Assembly: GCA_030740295.1 (NCBI GenBank)
Contig: JASLXP010000622.1
Location: 1 to 12,667, forward strand
Reading direction: 5' to 3'
DNA: 12,667 nucleotides
Source: Planctomycetota bacterium
GTDB lineage: Bacteria; Planctomycetota; PUPC01; JACPCR01
Both the position numbers and the translations under genes were made by a program. Below, piece after piece: positions 5,690-12,667 of this stretch (positions are counted from its first letter, which is position 1; every line of letters starts with the position of its first letter). Under the pieces are notes generated by a model. It made no database searches. It saw only the letters and a list, made by a program, of their open reading frames with translations, and was not told the origin of the DNA.

Positions 5690-7640
5690 CAAGGATCAGG
5701 AACAATCGCTCCCACCTGCTTCATCTCCTGTTCCGACCGCGCGGTATGCCAGGCTCCCGCCAAAACTCGTTTACGCGGCGCTCGTCATCATTCTGTTGAT
5801 CAGCGGAACGCTCCGTCTCATCGACCTCGAGACTAAACCTCGCTGGTACGCGGATGAGCTCTTCAATCTAAGAGTCATTCAAGACTTGATGAATGGCGAC
5901 CTTCGTGTCCGTGCCGTGAGCTGGACGGCCTTCTCGCCGTTTCATCCTTATCCCATTGGCTATCACCTGTGCGGCACAGTGTTCTGCGCGATTTTCGGAG
6001 ACTCTCTGTGGACAGTGCGGTTCATGTGCGGTGTCATCGGCGTCCTCACCACACTTCTGGTTTTTCTGTGCGGCAGAACGATTTTCGATGATCGTGCGGG
6101 CCTCATCGCGGCCATGGCTTATGCACTGCATCCAAAGATTGTCCTGTTCACGCGTATGGCATTCCCGCAGAATCTTTCGCCTCTGGTAATCACGGCCGCC
6201 ATCTTCGCTGTCATGAAATTTCTGAGCCTGAGAAACCTGCCTGAAGCACAAGAAACCGACGCGGCCAACTCATGGAAGCACATGGACAAAACAAAATGGC
6301 TCTTTGCCGGCGCCCTGCTTGTTGGTGTGGCCACGGTTTCCATTTACTGGGCGGGAATACTCTGGCTGTGGTTATTCGTCATCGTGTTTCTGACGCGCCG
6401 AAAGAAACTGCCACACGCTGCATGCCTGATGGTTCTGCCCCTCGCACTGCAGTTTCTGATCATGGTCGCAGCCCACGGTATCGGCCCCGTGCTCTACGAT
6501 TTGGGACATCTCATCGGCGTCCGTTTTGTTGAGGCGGATGCAAAAGCCGTCGGATTTGGCGAGCGCCTGTTCCGGCTTGCGGACGGCTATTTCAGTGTGT
6601 TCGTCGTCTCGAATGAGCTTGCCGGTTCTACTCAAGGATCACGACGGTGTCTCAACATCATTTTTCTTTTCGGCCTGTTTGGGCTGGCCAATCTGCCGAA
6701 CAGATCACAGGCATATGCTCTCCTGACAGCGCTCCTGCTCCTTTCATTTCCTCCCATCGCTCAACGGGGAAGACTGATTTCAGGGTTCTTCTACAACGCC
6801 CTCATGTTTGCACCGCTTCCGTGCATCGGGTTTGGAGCATTCTTCGGGTGGCTGCTGCACGTTGCCGGGAACATCAAACCGGTAATGAAGCGGACCTGGG
6901 CCCGGCTCGGAGCAAATACACTCGTCATCGCTGGCCTCGGTTTCGGTTGGCTCTTCTCTTTGCGTGGTACGGTTGATCTGAAGGATTGGCCCCGTTCATA
7001 CGAGACTATCCTGGACAAGCACGGCCTCGCAGTCGAGAGCCATTTCGCGGCCAAGGCGGTTTCCTACTTTGTCAATGAGAATACCAGCGAGAACGATTTC
7101 GTAATCGCTTCGCCAAACTTACCTGCGCTGCTGAACTGCAATTCGACCGGCGTACACCAGATGGCCTCGCGCAAGCCGGGCGGCACGATCTGGTACCCGA
7201 AGGACCTGCCTGGCGACCGTTATCTCTATTCCATCGACATCAAGGACGCGAAGTTCTTTGTCAGCGATCACCAGACGATGAATTTCTACCTGACGGTCAG
7301 GAACTGCGATGAGGTGCTTTACGAAATCCACAGCGAGGAATGGCCAGAAGTACACGCCAAGGGAGAGTTCGCCGTCTATCTCAATCCTCGTTTTGAATTG
7401 CCTGACGAGCGCAAGCGCGCACCATTTCGGATACCGATTCAGAGACAGATCTGGCTCGGCGCGCTTCTCGGAGGCCGGGGCCAGCCAGAGTCTGAGCTCC
7501 GATGGTATCGACGAGCCCTGGCGGAAGGAGGCAAAGAGGCAAGCCAGTTCATTCAAGGCTACATCCGGCGGCATCCCAATCCGCAGATGCTCCAAAAGGC
7601 TCTCTCCGAGTATGAAACCCGGGAGGCATCTCAGCCTTGA
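5682..7640 (+). CDS. GT-C glycosyltransferase, GT39/ArnT-like, multi-spanning membrane protein
   Basis: A 652-residue inner-membrane protein of the dolichyl/undecaprenyl-phosphate-sugar glycosyltransferase superfamily, expected to move a sugar from a lipid-phosphate carrier to a periplasmic acceptor. The first membrane helix is about 29-47; it is followed by a loop with WYADELF, whose D58-E59 fits the catalytic acidic site of the first periplasmic loop. About 11 further hydrophobic segments run to about 427 (for example 113-131, 206-238, 366-396, 410-427). Residues 430-652 form a soluble periplasmic domain ending in a helical, TPR-like stretch. I chose ATG 5682 because it overlaps the ligase stop (ATGAATGA) and gives a short polar N-terminus before the first helix; an upstream in-frame ATG at 5637 lies deep in the ligase gene. 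Acceptor unknown: lipid, glycan or protein. Confidence 0.85.
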   Translation: MNDKDQEQSLPPASSPVPTARYARLPPKLVYAALVIILLISGTLRLIDLETKPRWYADELFNLRVIQDLMNGDLRVRAVSWTAFSPFHPYPIGYHLCGTVFCAIFGDSLWTVRFMCGVIGVLTTLLVFLCGRTIFDDRAGLIAAMAYALHPKIVLFTRMAFPQNLSPLVITAAIFAVMKFLSLRNLPEAQETDAANSWKHMDKTKWLFAGALLVGVATVSIYWAGILWLWLFVIVFLTRRKKLPHAACLMVLPLALQFLIMVAAHGIGPVLYDLGHLIGVRFVEADAKAVGFGERLFRLADGYFSVFVVSNELAGSTQGSRRCLNIIFLFGLFGLANLPNRSQAYALLTALLLLSFPPIAQRGRLISGFFYNALMFAPLPCIGFGAFFGWLLHVAGNIKPVMKRTWARLGANTLVIAGLGFGWLFSLRGTVDLKDWPRSYETILDKHGLAVESHFAAKAVSYFVNENTSENDFVIASPNLPALLNCNSTGVHQMASRKPGGTIWYPKDLPGDRYLYSIDIKDAKFFVSDHQTMNFYLTVRNCDEVLYEIHSEEWPEVHAKGEFAVYLNPRFELPDERKRAPFRIPIQRQIWLGALLGGRGQPESELRWYRRALAEGGKEASQFIQGYIRRHPNPQMLQKALSEYETREASQP

Positions 7641-7673
7641 TTGGGTATCCTTCGCCGCGTTTTGATATCTCCA

Positions 7674-7693
7674 TCTTAATCACACTCTTAATC
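7674..7693 (+). repeat. Direct repeat in the spacer before the radical SAM gene
   Basis: TCTTAATC occurs at 7674-7681 and again at 7686-7693, a 12-base step. It may be a paired binding site or another decayed short tandem repeat like those at the left end. TTGATA at 7662-7667 could serve as a -35 box, but no -10 box stands at proper spacing, so I call no promoter here. The 143-base spacer holds no terminator hairpin that I can see. Confidence 0.3.
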
Positions 7694-7783
7694 TCGGTCC
7701 TTCTCTGCTCTTCATCTGTTACAGGGGATTGAGCAGAGGCGCGAGATGGTGAGCCAAAGCGTCACCGCGGTAATTCCCTCTTC

Positions 7784-8572
7784 ATGAACGCCATCGATTC
7801 ACTTTCGGTCAGCACGGTTTACGGGCCCGTCCTTTCATGGCGCGTCGGGTGGTCGCTCGGTGTCGATCTGATCTGTGAAACTTCCTTCTGCTCCTTCAAC
7901 TGTATTTACTGCCAGCTTGGGAATATCCAGCAGCACGTCTATGAGAGAAAGCTCTTCATCCCGACGGAAAAGGTGATGTCGGATCTGCGTGAGAGCGATT
8001 GGCAAAAATCCGACATTATCACCTTCAGCGGGAGCGGCGAGCCAACCCTTGCCTTGAATATCGGCGAAGCAATCGTTCAGATGAAAGAATTCACAGGAAA
8101 GCCCACATTAATCCTGACGAACGGCACGACTCTGGGCGACCCGCAAGTGCGTGAAGAAATCCGCCCGTGTGACAAAGTGTTCGTGAAGATCGATGCAGCC
8201 ACTGAAAAAACTTACCAGCGAGTGAATCGACCTGTAGAGGGCTTCAGCCTGGAAAACATCATCGACTGGACCCTGCAGTTCAAGGAAGAATACGACGGCT
8301 ACCTCGGCGTGCAGAGCATGTTCATGCCCGTGAACATCGAGGAAGCCGACGCACTGGCCGAAGTCCTGATTCGCATCGGTCCGGACGAAGTGCAACTTAA
8401 CACTCCGAAGCGCCCGTATCCCAATGGCTGGTATCTGCCTTCCCGCGGCAGCCACGACGGAGTACCCTATCCTGCCAAGCCGCTGAAAGTCATCAGCCAG
8501 AGCGAAGCGGACCGCGTGGAAGAATTGCTGAAGGAAAAGACCAAACTCAACATCGTGAGCGTTTATCAATGA
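7784..8572 (+). CDS. Radical SAM protein of the COG0731 type
   Basis: A 262-residue cytosolic enzyme that should bind a [4Fe-4S] cluster and cleave S-adenosylmethionine to a radical. The cluster motif CSFNCIYC places C36, C40 and C43 in the CxxxCxxC pattern, with an extra C31 nearby. The preceding YGPVLSWRVGWSLGVDLI matches the opening of COG0731 proteins (YGPVPSRRLG.SLGVD), and FSGSGEPTL at about 85-93 is the SAM-contacting GGE-like segment. ILTNGT, VFVKIDAA and VNRPVEG are further typical strands. Family members resemble wyosine-forming enzymes, but most bacterial ones have no known substrate. Only one cluster motif is seen, and the C-terminus has no SPASM cysteines. No Shine-Dalgarno sequence precedes the ATG. 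The stop overlaps the ribB start by four bases, so the two are co-translated. Confidence 0.9.
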   Translation: MNAIDSLSVSTVYGPVLSWRVGWSLGVDLICETSFCSFNCIYCQLGNIQQHVYERKLFIPTEKVMSDLRESDWQKSDIITFSGSGEPTLALNIGEAIVQMKEFTGKPTLILTNGTTLGDPQVREEIRPCDKVFVKIDAATEKTYQRVNRPVEGFSLENIIDWTLQFKEEYDGYLGVQSMFMPVNIEEADALAEVLIRIGPDEVQLNTPKRPYPNGWYLPSRGSHDGVPYPAKPLKVISQSEADRVEELLKEKTKLNIVSVYQ

Positions 8573-9174
8573 GCCCTATTTCTGAAGCCATCGAAGACCT
8601 TCAGGCCGGCAAGATGGTGATCCTGGTCGACGCTGAGGATCGCGAAAACGAGGGAGACCTCCTCATCTCTGCCGAGAAGGCCACACCGGAGGCGATCAAT
8701 TTCATGCTGACATACGCCCGAGGTTTTCTCTGCATGCCGGTGTCAGATGCGAGGGCGGAAAGCCTCGGCCTTCACCCGATGGTGCAGAACAACACCTGCC
8801 ATTTCGGAACGCCCTTTACCGTGACCATCGATGCCCGCGAAGGCATCACGACAGGCGTCAGCGTCGATGATCGCTGGACGACCATTCAGAAGGTTCTGGC
8901 CTCAGACGCCACGCCGGATGATTTCGTTCGTCCCGGTCACATGTTCCCTCTGCGTGCTGCACCGGGAGGTGTCCTCGAGCGGGCCGGGCACACTGAGGGG
9001 GCAGTCGAGCTCATGCGTCTGGCGGGGCTGCAGCCGGTGTCACTGATTGCAGAGGTGATGAATCCCGATGGCTCGATGTCAAAGATGCCGCAGCTTCAGG
9101 AGTTCTCGATCCGGCATTCATTGAAGATCTGCACGATCCAGGCGATTCGTGAGTTGCTTGAGAAAACGAAATGA
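8569..9174 (+). CDS. ribB: 3,4-dihydroxy-2-butanone 4-phosphate synthase
   Basis: The enzyme turns ribulose 5-phosphate into 3,4-dihydroxy-2-butanone 4-phosphate and formate, the carbon-chain branch of riboflavin synthesis, in the cytosol. At 201 residues it is the stand-alone RibB form without the GTP cyclohydrolase II domain found in RibBA fusions. Diagnostic segments: DAEDRENEGDL (21-31) with the acidic Mg2+ and catalytic residues; GITTGVS (92-98) with DRWTTI following; RPGHMFPL (121-128); and RAGHTEGAVEL (138-148), where most members have EA in place of EG. The ATG is part of the ATGA overlap with the radical SAM stop, so translation is likely coupled. There is no room for an FMN riboswitch directly before it, and no other riboflavin gene lies in the window. 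Confidence 0.96.
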   Translation: MSPISEAIEDLQAGKMVILVDAEDRENEGDLLISAEKATPEAINFMLTYARGFLCMPVSDARAESLGLHPMVQNNTCHFGTPFTVTIDAREGITTGVSVDDRWTTIQKVLASDATPDDFVRPGHMFPLRAAPGGVLERAGHTEGAVELMRLAGLQPVSLIAEVMNPDGSMSKMPQLQEFSIRHSLKICTIQAIRELLEKTK

Positions 9175-9244
9175 CGCTGCTGCCTGTGGTGATGAGCGCG
9201 GAGAGACGAGCTGGAAGAGCCCTGTCAAGACAATCTTTTCGGTA

Positions 9245-11473
9245 TTACCGCTTGAGAACAATTCTCGTTCCCTCTTTATCCGTAGTAGTAAAGGCGAGTA
9301 CATCCACCTGGTCTGCAAACGAGACCGTCAAACCCGAGCGGTCCTCATTCCATTCTGTGGTGGGCAGGAACTGTCCAGCCTTGTACGGAAACAGGAGGGT
9401 TCTGAATTTTGGCTCAACAGACGTGACGGATGCGATCAGTCGTTTACCGTTTGTGATGGTGCCCCTCTTACGATCCTTGGCTGCCTCGTAGGTCTCCAAT
9501 CTGGGTTTACATGCTGCTTGCTGCAGGAAACGCACCAGCATCTCTCGCTCGCCCGTTTCTTCGGTCAAGATCACTTCGTTGGGTTTCTGAGACTTCGCTT
9601 TCAAATCCGTCGGAAGCTGCATGTACCATTCGTAAAGGCGCGGCTGGTCGTCTTTCCGAATGTCGTCGCAGACGATGAGGTAAGGGTGTTTGCCGCGAAT
9701 GAGAAACAGTGACCGCTTGGCTTTCTCGACCACGTTGAAAGGGCGCTTGTGCAGGTTGTTGGTGTCTGCGTACCCGGTTTCGCTGCCGTTGAGCGACTTC
9801 GGGCAGAGCTCTGGCACGGCGGCATCTTTCGGCCAGCCGAGATCGAGCGGGCCGTTCTTCTCCGGCTGCCAGGGCGGGTCGAATTTATGATTCATGTGTT
9901 TCCAGGGCGGAGACCATTCCCAGTCGTAGGCATATTTCAAATCCGCGGCCGCGCCCGGGATGAGGTCATGATGCTCGTGCCAGAGGAAACGAACGGACGG
10001 CGCTTTCCACGCCTGGGCCTTGCGGTCGATATGGACGAGCGAATTCTCAGTGCTGAGATTCCACTTGTGAAAGTCACCGGACATTGCCCACACGCGCCCG
10101 AGCGCCGACATGGAAAAGTCGCCGCGGTCGACTTTGTCGTGGCCGATGGTGTGAGCGTCGGGGCGCGCGTCGAGCGTGGCGTACAGGGCGTTCGTGCTCC
10201 AATCCGAACGGGCGACGAACTTGCCGCGTTCGGGATAGTAAACCGACAGCGGCAGGCCGGACTGCTTGAGCATTTCCTCTCGGGATTCCGGGCCTTTCCA
10301 GTCTGCGCCGTAAAGGAAGTAATCGAGGAATCCCTGCCAGCGGAGTCTGCGCTCGTACTCGTCTCCGAGCAGATGACGGTAGATGTAGTTGGCCTCGGTG
10401 CTTTCCGGGTACATGAAACGTGAGATGAGCGTGCTCGTGGGATACAGCTCCAGGTAAGACGCGCCGGACGCACCGCCGTTGAAATGCCCGTCGGGGAACG
10501 GGTCATACTCCATGACCATGTAGTCGAGGAAGTTTCTGAATTTCTCGGTCGCGAAAATGTTGTACCCGCGGCGGGCGAGCACCATGTAGCCTCGTGTGCC
10601 GGCACGCAGCCCGAGGTTGGGGCCGTAACCGTCTTCGTGGCTCGCGCCCTTTCTTGTGAATCCGACCTCCCAGAAATCACGCAGCACCTGGACGATGCCG
10701 TCCCACGTCTCCTGGTGAAAACCTTCTTCGCCCTCGATGGCGGCCATCAGCACGGCAAGGTCGCCGTGGTATCCGTAGTGATTGCTGACCGCAAAGCCAC
10801 GGGGCATGCCATTGCCATAGCTCTTGCGTCCCCGCGTCGCCGTGGCGATCGCTTTGCGCACGGTCGACTGCTGCTCCTCGGACATGTGGTTGTAGAGCAC
10901 ATCGTAGGAGACCGCATACCCGGCCGAGCCGAGTGTCCAGCTCACCCCGACGTCGTAGCTGTTCTTGCGCCAGATGTTGAGACGTTTGTTGAGCTCAGTT
11001 CCGGTGCGGCCCTTGAGGTCGCCGCCGACAGCCCGCTCCTTCGACGCCAGAATGATGAGTGCGTAATTGGTGATGACTCCTTTCATCAGGTCGAGCAGTT
11101 CGGCGTCTTCATTCATCACCGCGGTCAGGCTGGCGATGCCCCACTGCTGATTCCGGCCTTCGCCCGGTTTGAAGTATTTGAGGATGTCTTCATCGCTGGG
11201 ATTGGACATCTCGGCCGCGGCAAATTCGGCCCATTCGTTCTTCACCTGTTGAATGACCTGCGAACGAACCTTGTCGAACTTCGCTTTGAAGTTCAGCGCG
11301 TTCAGCCGCTCTCGCATCCGCGGATATTCATCGGCAGTAAAGAAGACTCGAGGATGCACACCGGGCTTGGGAAGTTTGCTCAGAATCCGGCAACCGTGCG
11401 GATCTAGTTCGAGAGCTGACAGATGAGACAGCATGGGCCAGCAGAGCAACAGGGGGAGGATGGGGCTTGTCAT
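9245..11473 (-). CDS. Secreted heparinase II/III-like protein
   Basis: A 742-residue protein with a hydrophobic N-terminus (MTSPILPLLLCWPMLSHLSA) that looks like a signal peptide, though its n-region lacks the usual Lys/Arg. The architecture fits polysaccharide lyases of the heparinase II/III superfamily: an alpha/alpha-toroid domain about 40-400, then a beta-sandwich domain. Candidate catalytic residues are N231-H232-Y233 with H236 in SNHYGYHGD, and the segment DAHTIGHDKVDRGDF (439-453), where H441, H445 and D446 match the His/Asp-rich loop that opens the PF07940 domain. These enzymes cut uronic-acid glycans by beta-elimination, in the periplasm or outside. An in-frame TAA three codons upstream supports the ATG at 11473. 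It is convergent with ribB and divergent from the Gfo/Idh/MocA gene. It could be a non-lyase relative; the substrate cannot be read from sequence. Confidence 0.8.
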   Translation of the reverse strand: MTSPILPLLLCWPMLSHLSALELDPHGCRILSKLPKPGVHPRVFFTADEYPRMRERLNALNFKAKFDKVRSQVIQQVKNEWAEFAAAEMSNPSDEDILKYFKPGEGRNQQWGIASLTAVMNEDAELLDLMKGVITNYALIILASKERAVGGDLKGRTGTELNKRLNIWRKNSYDVGVSWTLGSAGYAVSYDVLYNHMSEEQQSTVRKAIATATRGRKSYGNGMPRGFAVSNHYGYHGDLAVLMAAIEGEEGFHQETWDGIVQVLRDFWEVGFTRKGASHEDGYGPNLGLRAGTRGYMVLARRGYNIFATEKFRNFLDYMVMEYDPFPDGHFNGGASGASYLELYPTSTLISRFMYPESTEANYIYRHLLGDEYERRLRWQGFLDYFLYGADWKGPESREEMLKQSGLPLSVYYPERGKFVARSDWSTNALYATLDARPDAHTIGHDKVDRGDFSMSALGRVWAMSGDFHKWNLSTENSLVHIDRKAQAWKAPSVRFLWHEHHDLIPGAAADLKYAYDWEWSPPWKHMNHKFDPPWQPEKNGPLDLGWPKDAAVPELCPKSLNGSETGYADTNNLHKRPFNVVEKAKRSLFLIRGKHPYLIVCDDIRKDDQPRLYEWYMQLPTDLKAKSQKPNEVILTEETGEREMLVRFLQQAACKPRLETYEAAKDRKRGTITNGKRLIASVTSVEPKFRTLLFPYKAGQFLPTTEWNEDRSGLTVSFADQVDVLAFTTTDKEGTRIVLKR

Positions 11474-11735
11474 GGTTTCTGATTATCAATGAGGATGAGC
11501 AGACCGGAGCTGGAATAACTGCTTCAGCCGGGCCTGTCATCGGGTGCTCTTGCACGGCACGGGAAGACCCGACTGATGAAGGCGTTAATCCGACCTCGTT
11601 TCCAACAGAATGAACCGTTAAATCACTTCGATCCTTGCTTCTCAATTCGCGTCCGGCCAGACCTGTCCAGCGTGAGACTGAAGGTGTCTTGCCGATCTTC
11701 CCAGATCACTGTCAGCTTTGCCCGTTCGGTCTGGT

Positions 11736-11764
11736 GCACAGTTACAGTGCTGGACCAACTGTGC
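11736..11764. repeat. 8-bp perfect inverted repeat upstream of the dehydrogenase gene
   Basis: GCACAGTT at 11736-11743 and AACTGTGC at 11757-11764 are exact reverse complements separated by 13 bases. The repeat lies about 100 bases before the dehydrogenase ATG. It could be an operator for a dimeric regulator controlling one or both divergent genes, or a hairpin in the leader RNA. There is no U-run after it, so a terminator is unlikely. Confidence 0.45.
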
Positions 11765-11851
11765 CGACTCAGTGGCGGCTCGTGCCCTCTTCATGTAATT
11801 CAGGCTTCTACTGGCGAGGCCCAAGACTGCGCCGCAAAAGAAACTCAACTC

Positions 11852-11856
11852 AGGAG
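11852..11856 (+). promoter_or_regulatory. Strong ribosome binding site of the dehydrogenase gene
   Basis: AGGAG lies 9 bases before the ATG at 11866. It is the clearest Shine-Dalgarno site in the window and fixes the start of the last gene. Confidence 0.8.
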
Positions 11857-11865
11857 ACAAACACA

Positions 11866-12667
11866 ATGGTTCGTATCGGCACTATCGGCATCGGTTTTAT
11901 GGGGTGGACTCACTACCAGGCGATACAACGCATTCGAAACGCGAAGTTGACAGCCATCTGCACGCGGAATCCGAAGAAGCTGGCGGGAGACTGGACAATG
12001 ATCCAGGGCAATTTCGGTCGTCGAGGCGAACAGGTCGATCTGTCAAAGGTGAATACCTACGACGACATTGATGCCTTTCTGGCCGATCGTGATATCGACA
12101 TGGTCGATATCTGTCTGCCCTGCCATCTGCACAAAGAGGTCACCATCAAGGCGCTCAAAGCGGGCAAGCACGTCCTTCTGGAAAAGCCAATTTCCGTTTC
12201 GATGAAGGAGGCCAATGAGATGTCCAAAGCCGCTGAGAAAGCCGGCAAGCTGTTCATGGTCGCACACGTGCTGCCATTCTTTCCGGAGTATGCATATGCG
12301 TACGAAGCCGTCAGCAGCGGCAAGTATGGTGAGCTCCTCGGCGGCCACTTTCACCGAATTATTTCAAAGCCGAACTGGTCTCCCGATCTCGTCGATCTTT
12401 CGAAATCCGGCGGTCCGGGCATTGACCTCCACATTCATGACACCCATTTCATTCAGTTGATGTGCGGAGTACCGGATGCCGTCTTTTCTCGCGGCATCCT
12501 GGCCGGCAGCGATTACCTGCAATACGTCACCACCCAATACATCTACAACGACCGGCCGAATCTGAATGTCTCATGTGCCAGCGGAGGCATCTGTCAGAGC
12601 GGTCGCCCGTTTGCACACGGCTTCGAGATTTACATGGAAAAGGCCAGCCTCCTCTATGGTGGCGATA
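11866..12667 (+). CDS. Gfo/Idh/MocA family oxidoreductase, 3' end beyond the window
   Basis: The first 267 codons of an NAD(P)-dependent sugar or cyclitol dehydrogenase are present; family members are usually 330-400 residues, so the last part is missing. The N-terminal Rossmann domain opens with IGTIGIGFMG (GxGxxG at 8-13). The signature LLEKPIS at 104-110 contains E106-K107-P108, whose Lys is the usual catalytic residue. The second domain shows GGPGIDLHIHDTHF (182-195), the conserved His/Asp-rich helix that binds substrate (commonly GG.l.D.g.H.iD). There is no signal peptide or twin-arginine motif, so it is cytosolic. The start is supported by AGGAG at 11852. Facing away from the heparinase-like gene, it may oxidise a sugar released from the same glycan, but this family is too broad to name a substrate. 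Confidence 0.92.
   Translation, partial: MVRIGTIGIGFMGWTHYQAIQRIRNAKLTAICTRNPKKLAGDWTMIQGNFGRRGEQVDLSKVNTYDDIDAFLADRDIDMVDICLPCHLHKEVTIKALKAGKHVLLEKPISVSMKEANEMSKAAEKAGKLFMVAHVLPFFPEYAYAYEAVSSGKYGELLGGHFHRIISKPNWSPDLVDLSKSGGPGIDLHIHDTHFIQLMCGVPDAVFSRGILAGSDYLQYVTTQYIYNDRPNLNVSCASGGICQSGRPFAHGFEIYMEKASLLYGGD

Larger units (their letters stand above)
11474..11865. other. Divergent spacer between heparinase-like and dehydrogenase genes
   Basis: This 392-base spacer must hold promoters for both flanking genes, but I find no convincing -35/-10 pair on either strand. It contains the 8-bp inverted repeat at 11736-11764 and an imperfect hairpin-forming stretch at about 11537-11578, in which TCATC and GGGT pair with ACCC and GATGA around a bulge. 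No coding frame resembles a known protein and no RNA gene is recognisable. Confidence 0.5.

Noticed and set aside
8500..8568. FMN riboswitch before ribB
   Set aside because: The upstream bases are the coding end of the radical SAM gene; no room and none of the conserved stem-loops were recognised.
9175..9244. Bidirectional terminator between the convergent ribB and heparinase-like genes
   Set aside because: The only hairpins seen (AAGA-CAA-TCTT and CGGT-ATT-ACCG) have 4-bp stems and are too weak to call.
10484..11407. A 307-residue open frame antisense to the heparinase-like gene
   Set aside because: No family motifs; long antisense frames are expected opposite a GC-biased coding strand, and the minus-strand protein has clear homology features.

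Overview
The window is a 12.7 kb stretch of bacterial chromosome, not a recognisable phage, plasmid or defence island. The gene families are an M42 metallopeptidase, glutaminyl-tRNA synthetase, a compact ATP-dependent DNA ligase, a GT-C glycosyltransferase, a COG0731-like radical SAM protein, RibB, a secreted heparinase II/III-like protein and a Gfo/Idh/MocA dehydrogenase. There is also a scrap that looks like the start of a phytanoyl-CoA dioxygenase gene, plus spacers built from degenerate 7- and 8-base tandem repeats. Together these fit an uncultivated lineage in or near the Planctomycetota/Lentisphaerota group, or phyla such as Hydrogenedentota, Sumerlaeota, Latescibacterota or Poribacteria. 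The sequence alone does not decide which. GC is moderate and several genes lack a clear Shine-Dalgarno sequence.

Left part (1-1635): a gene-poor flank with an 8-base repeat cluster runs into a 7-base repeat cluster. The 3' end of the minus-strand M42 peptidase gene lies inside that 7-base cluster. Upstream of the peptidase, the 366-base spacer to glnS holds repeat clusters on both sides of a unique piece of about 145 bases. That piece looks like a broken junction of two former genes: a reading-frame end overlapping the first 15 codons of a phytanoyl-CoA dioxygenase-like gene, which is cut off where the repeats begin.

Middle part (1571-7640, plus strand): glnS with a good sigma70-type promoter; a two-gene unit of a 94-residue unknown protein and a retropepsin-like (clan AA) aspartyl protease, with lower GC and its own extended -10 promoter; then an ATP-dependent DNA ligase whose stop overlaps the start of a multi-spanning GT39/ArnT-like glycosyltransferase.

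Right part (7784-12667): a radical SAM gene overlaps ribB by four bases. It converges with a minus-strand gene for a secreted heparinase II/III-like protein. That gene is divergent, across a 392-base spacer with an 8-bp inverted repeat, from a Gfo/Idh/MocA dehydrogenase cut by the window edge. The last two could form a glycan-use pair: extracellular cleavage, then sugar oxidation in the cytoplasm. This is inferred from families and layout only.

No complete new system was found. The strongest leads are the repeat-bounded gene scrap, the small-protein/aspartyl-protease pair, and the DNA ligase with an unusual C-terminal extension coupled to a glycosyltransferase gene.
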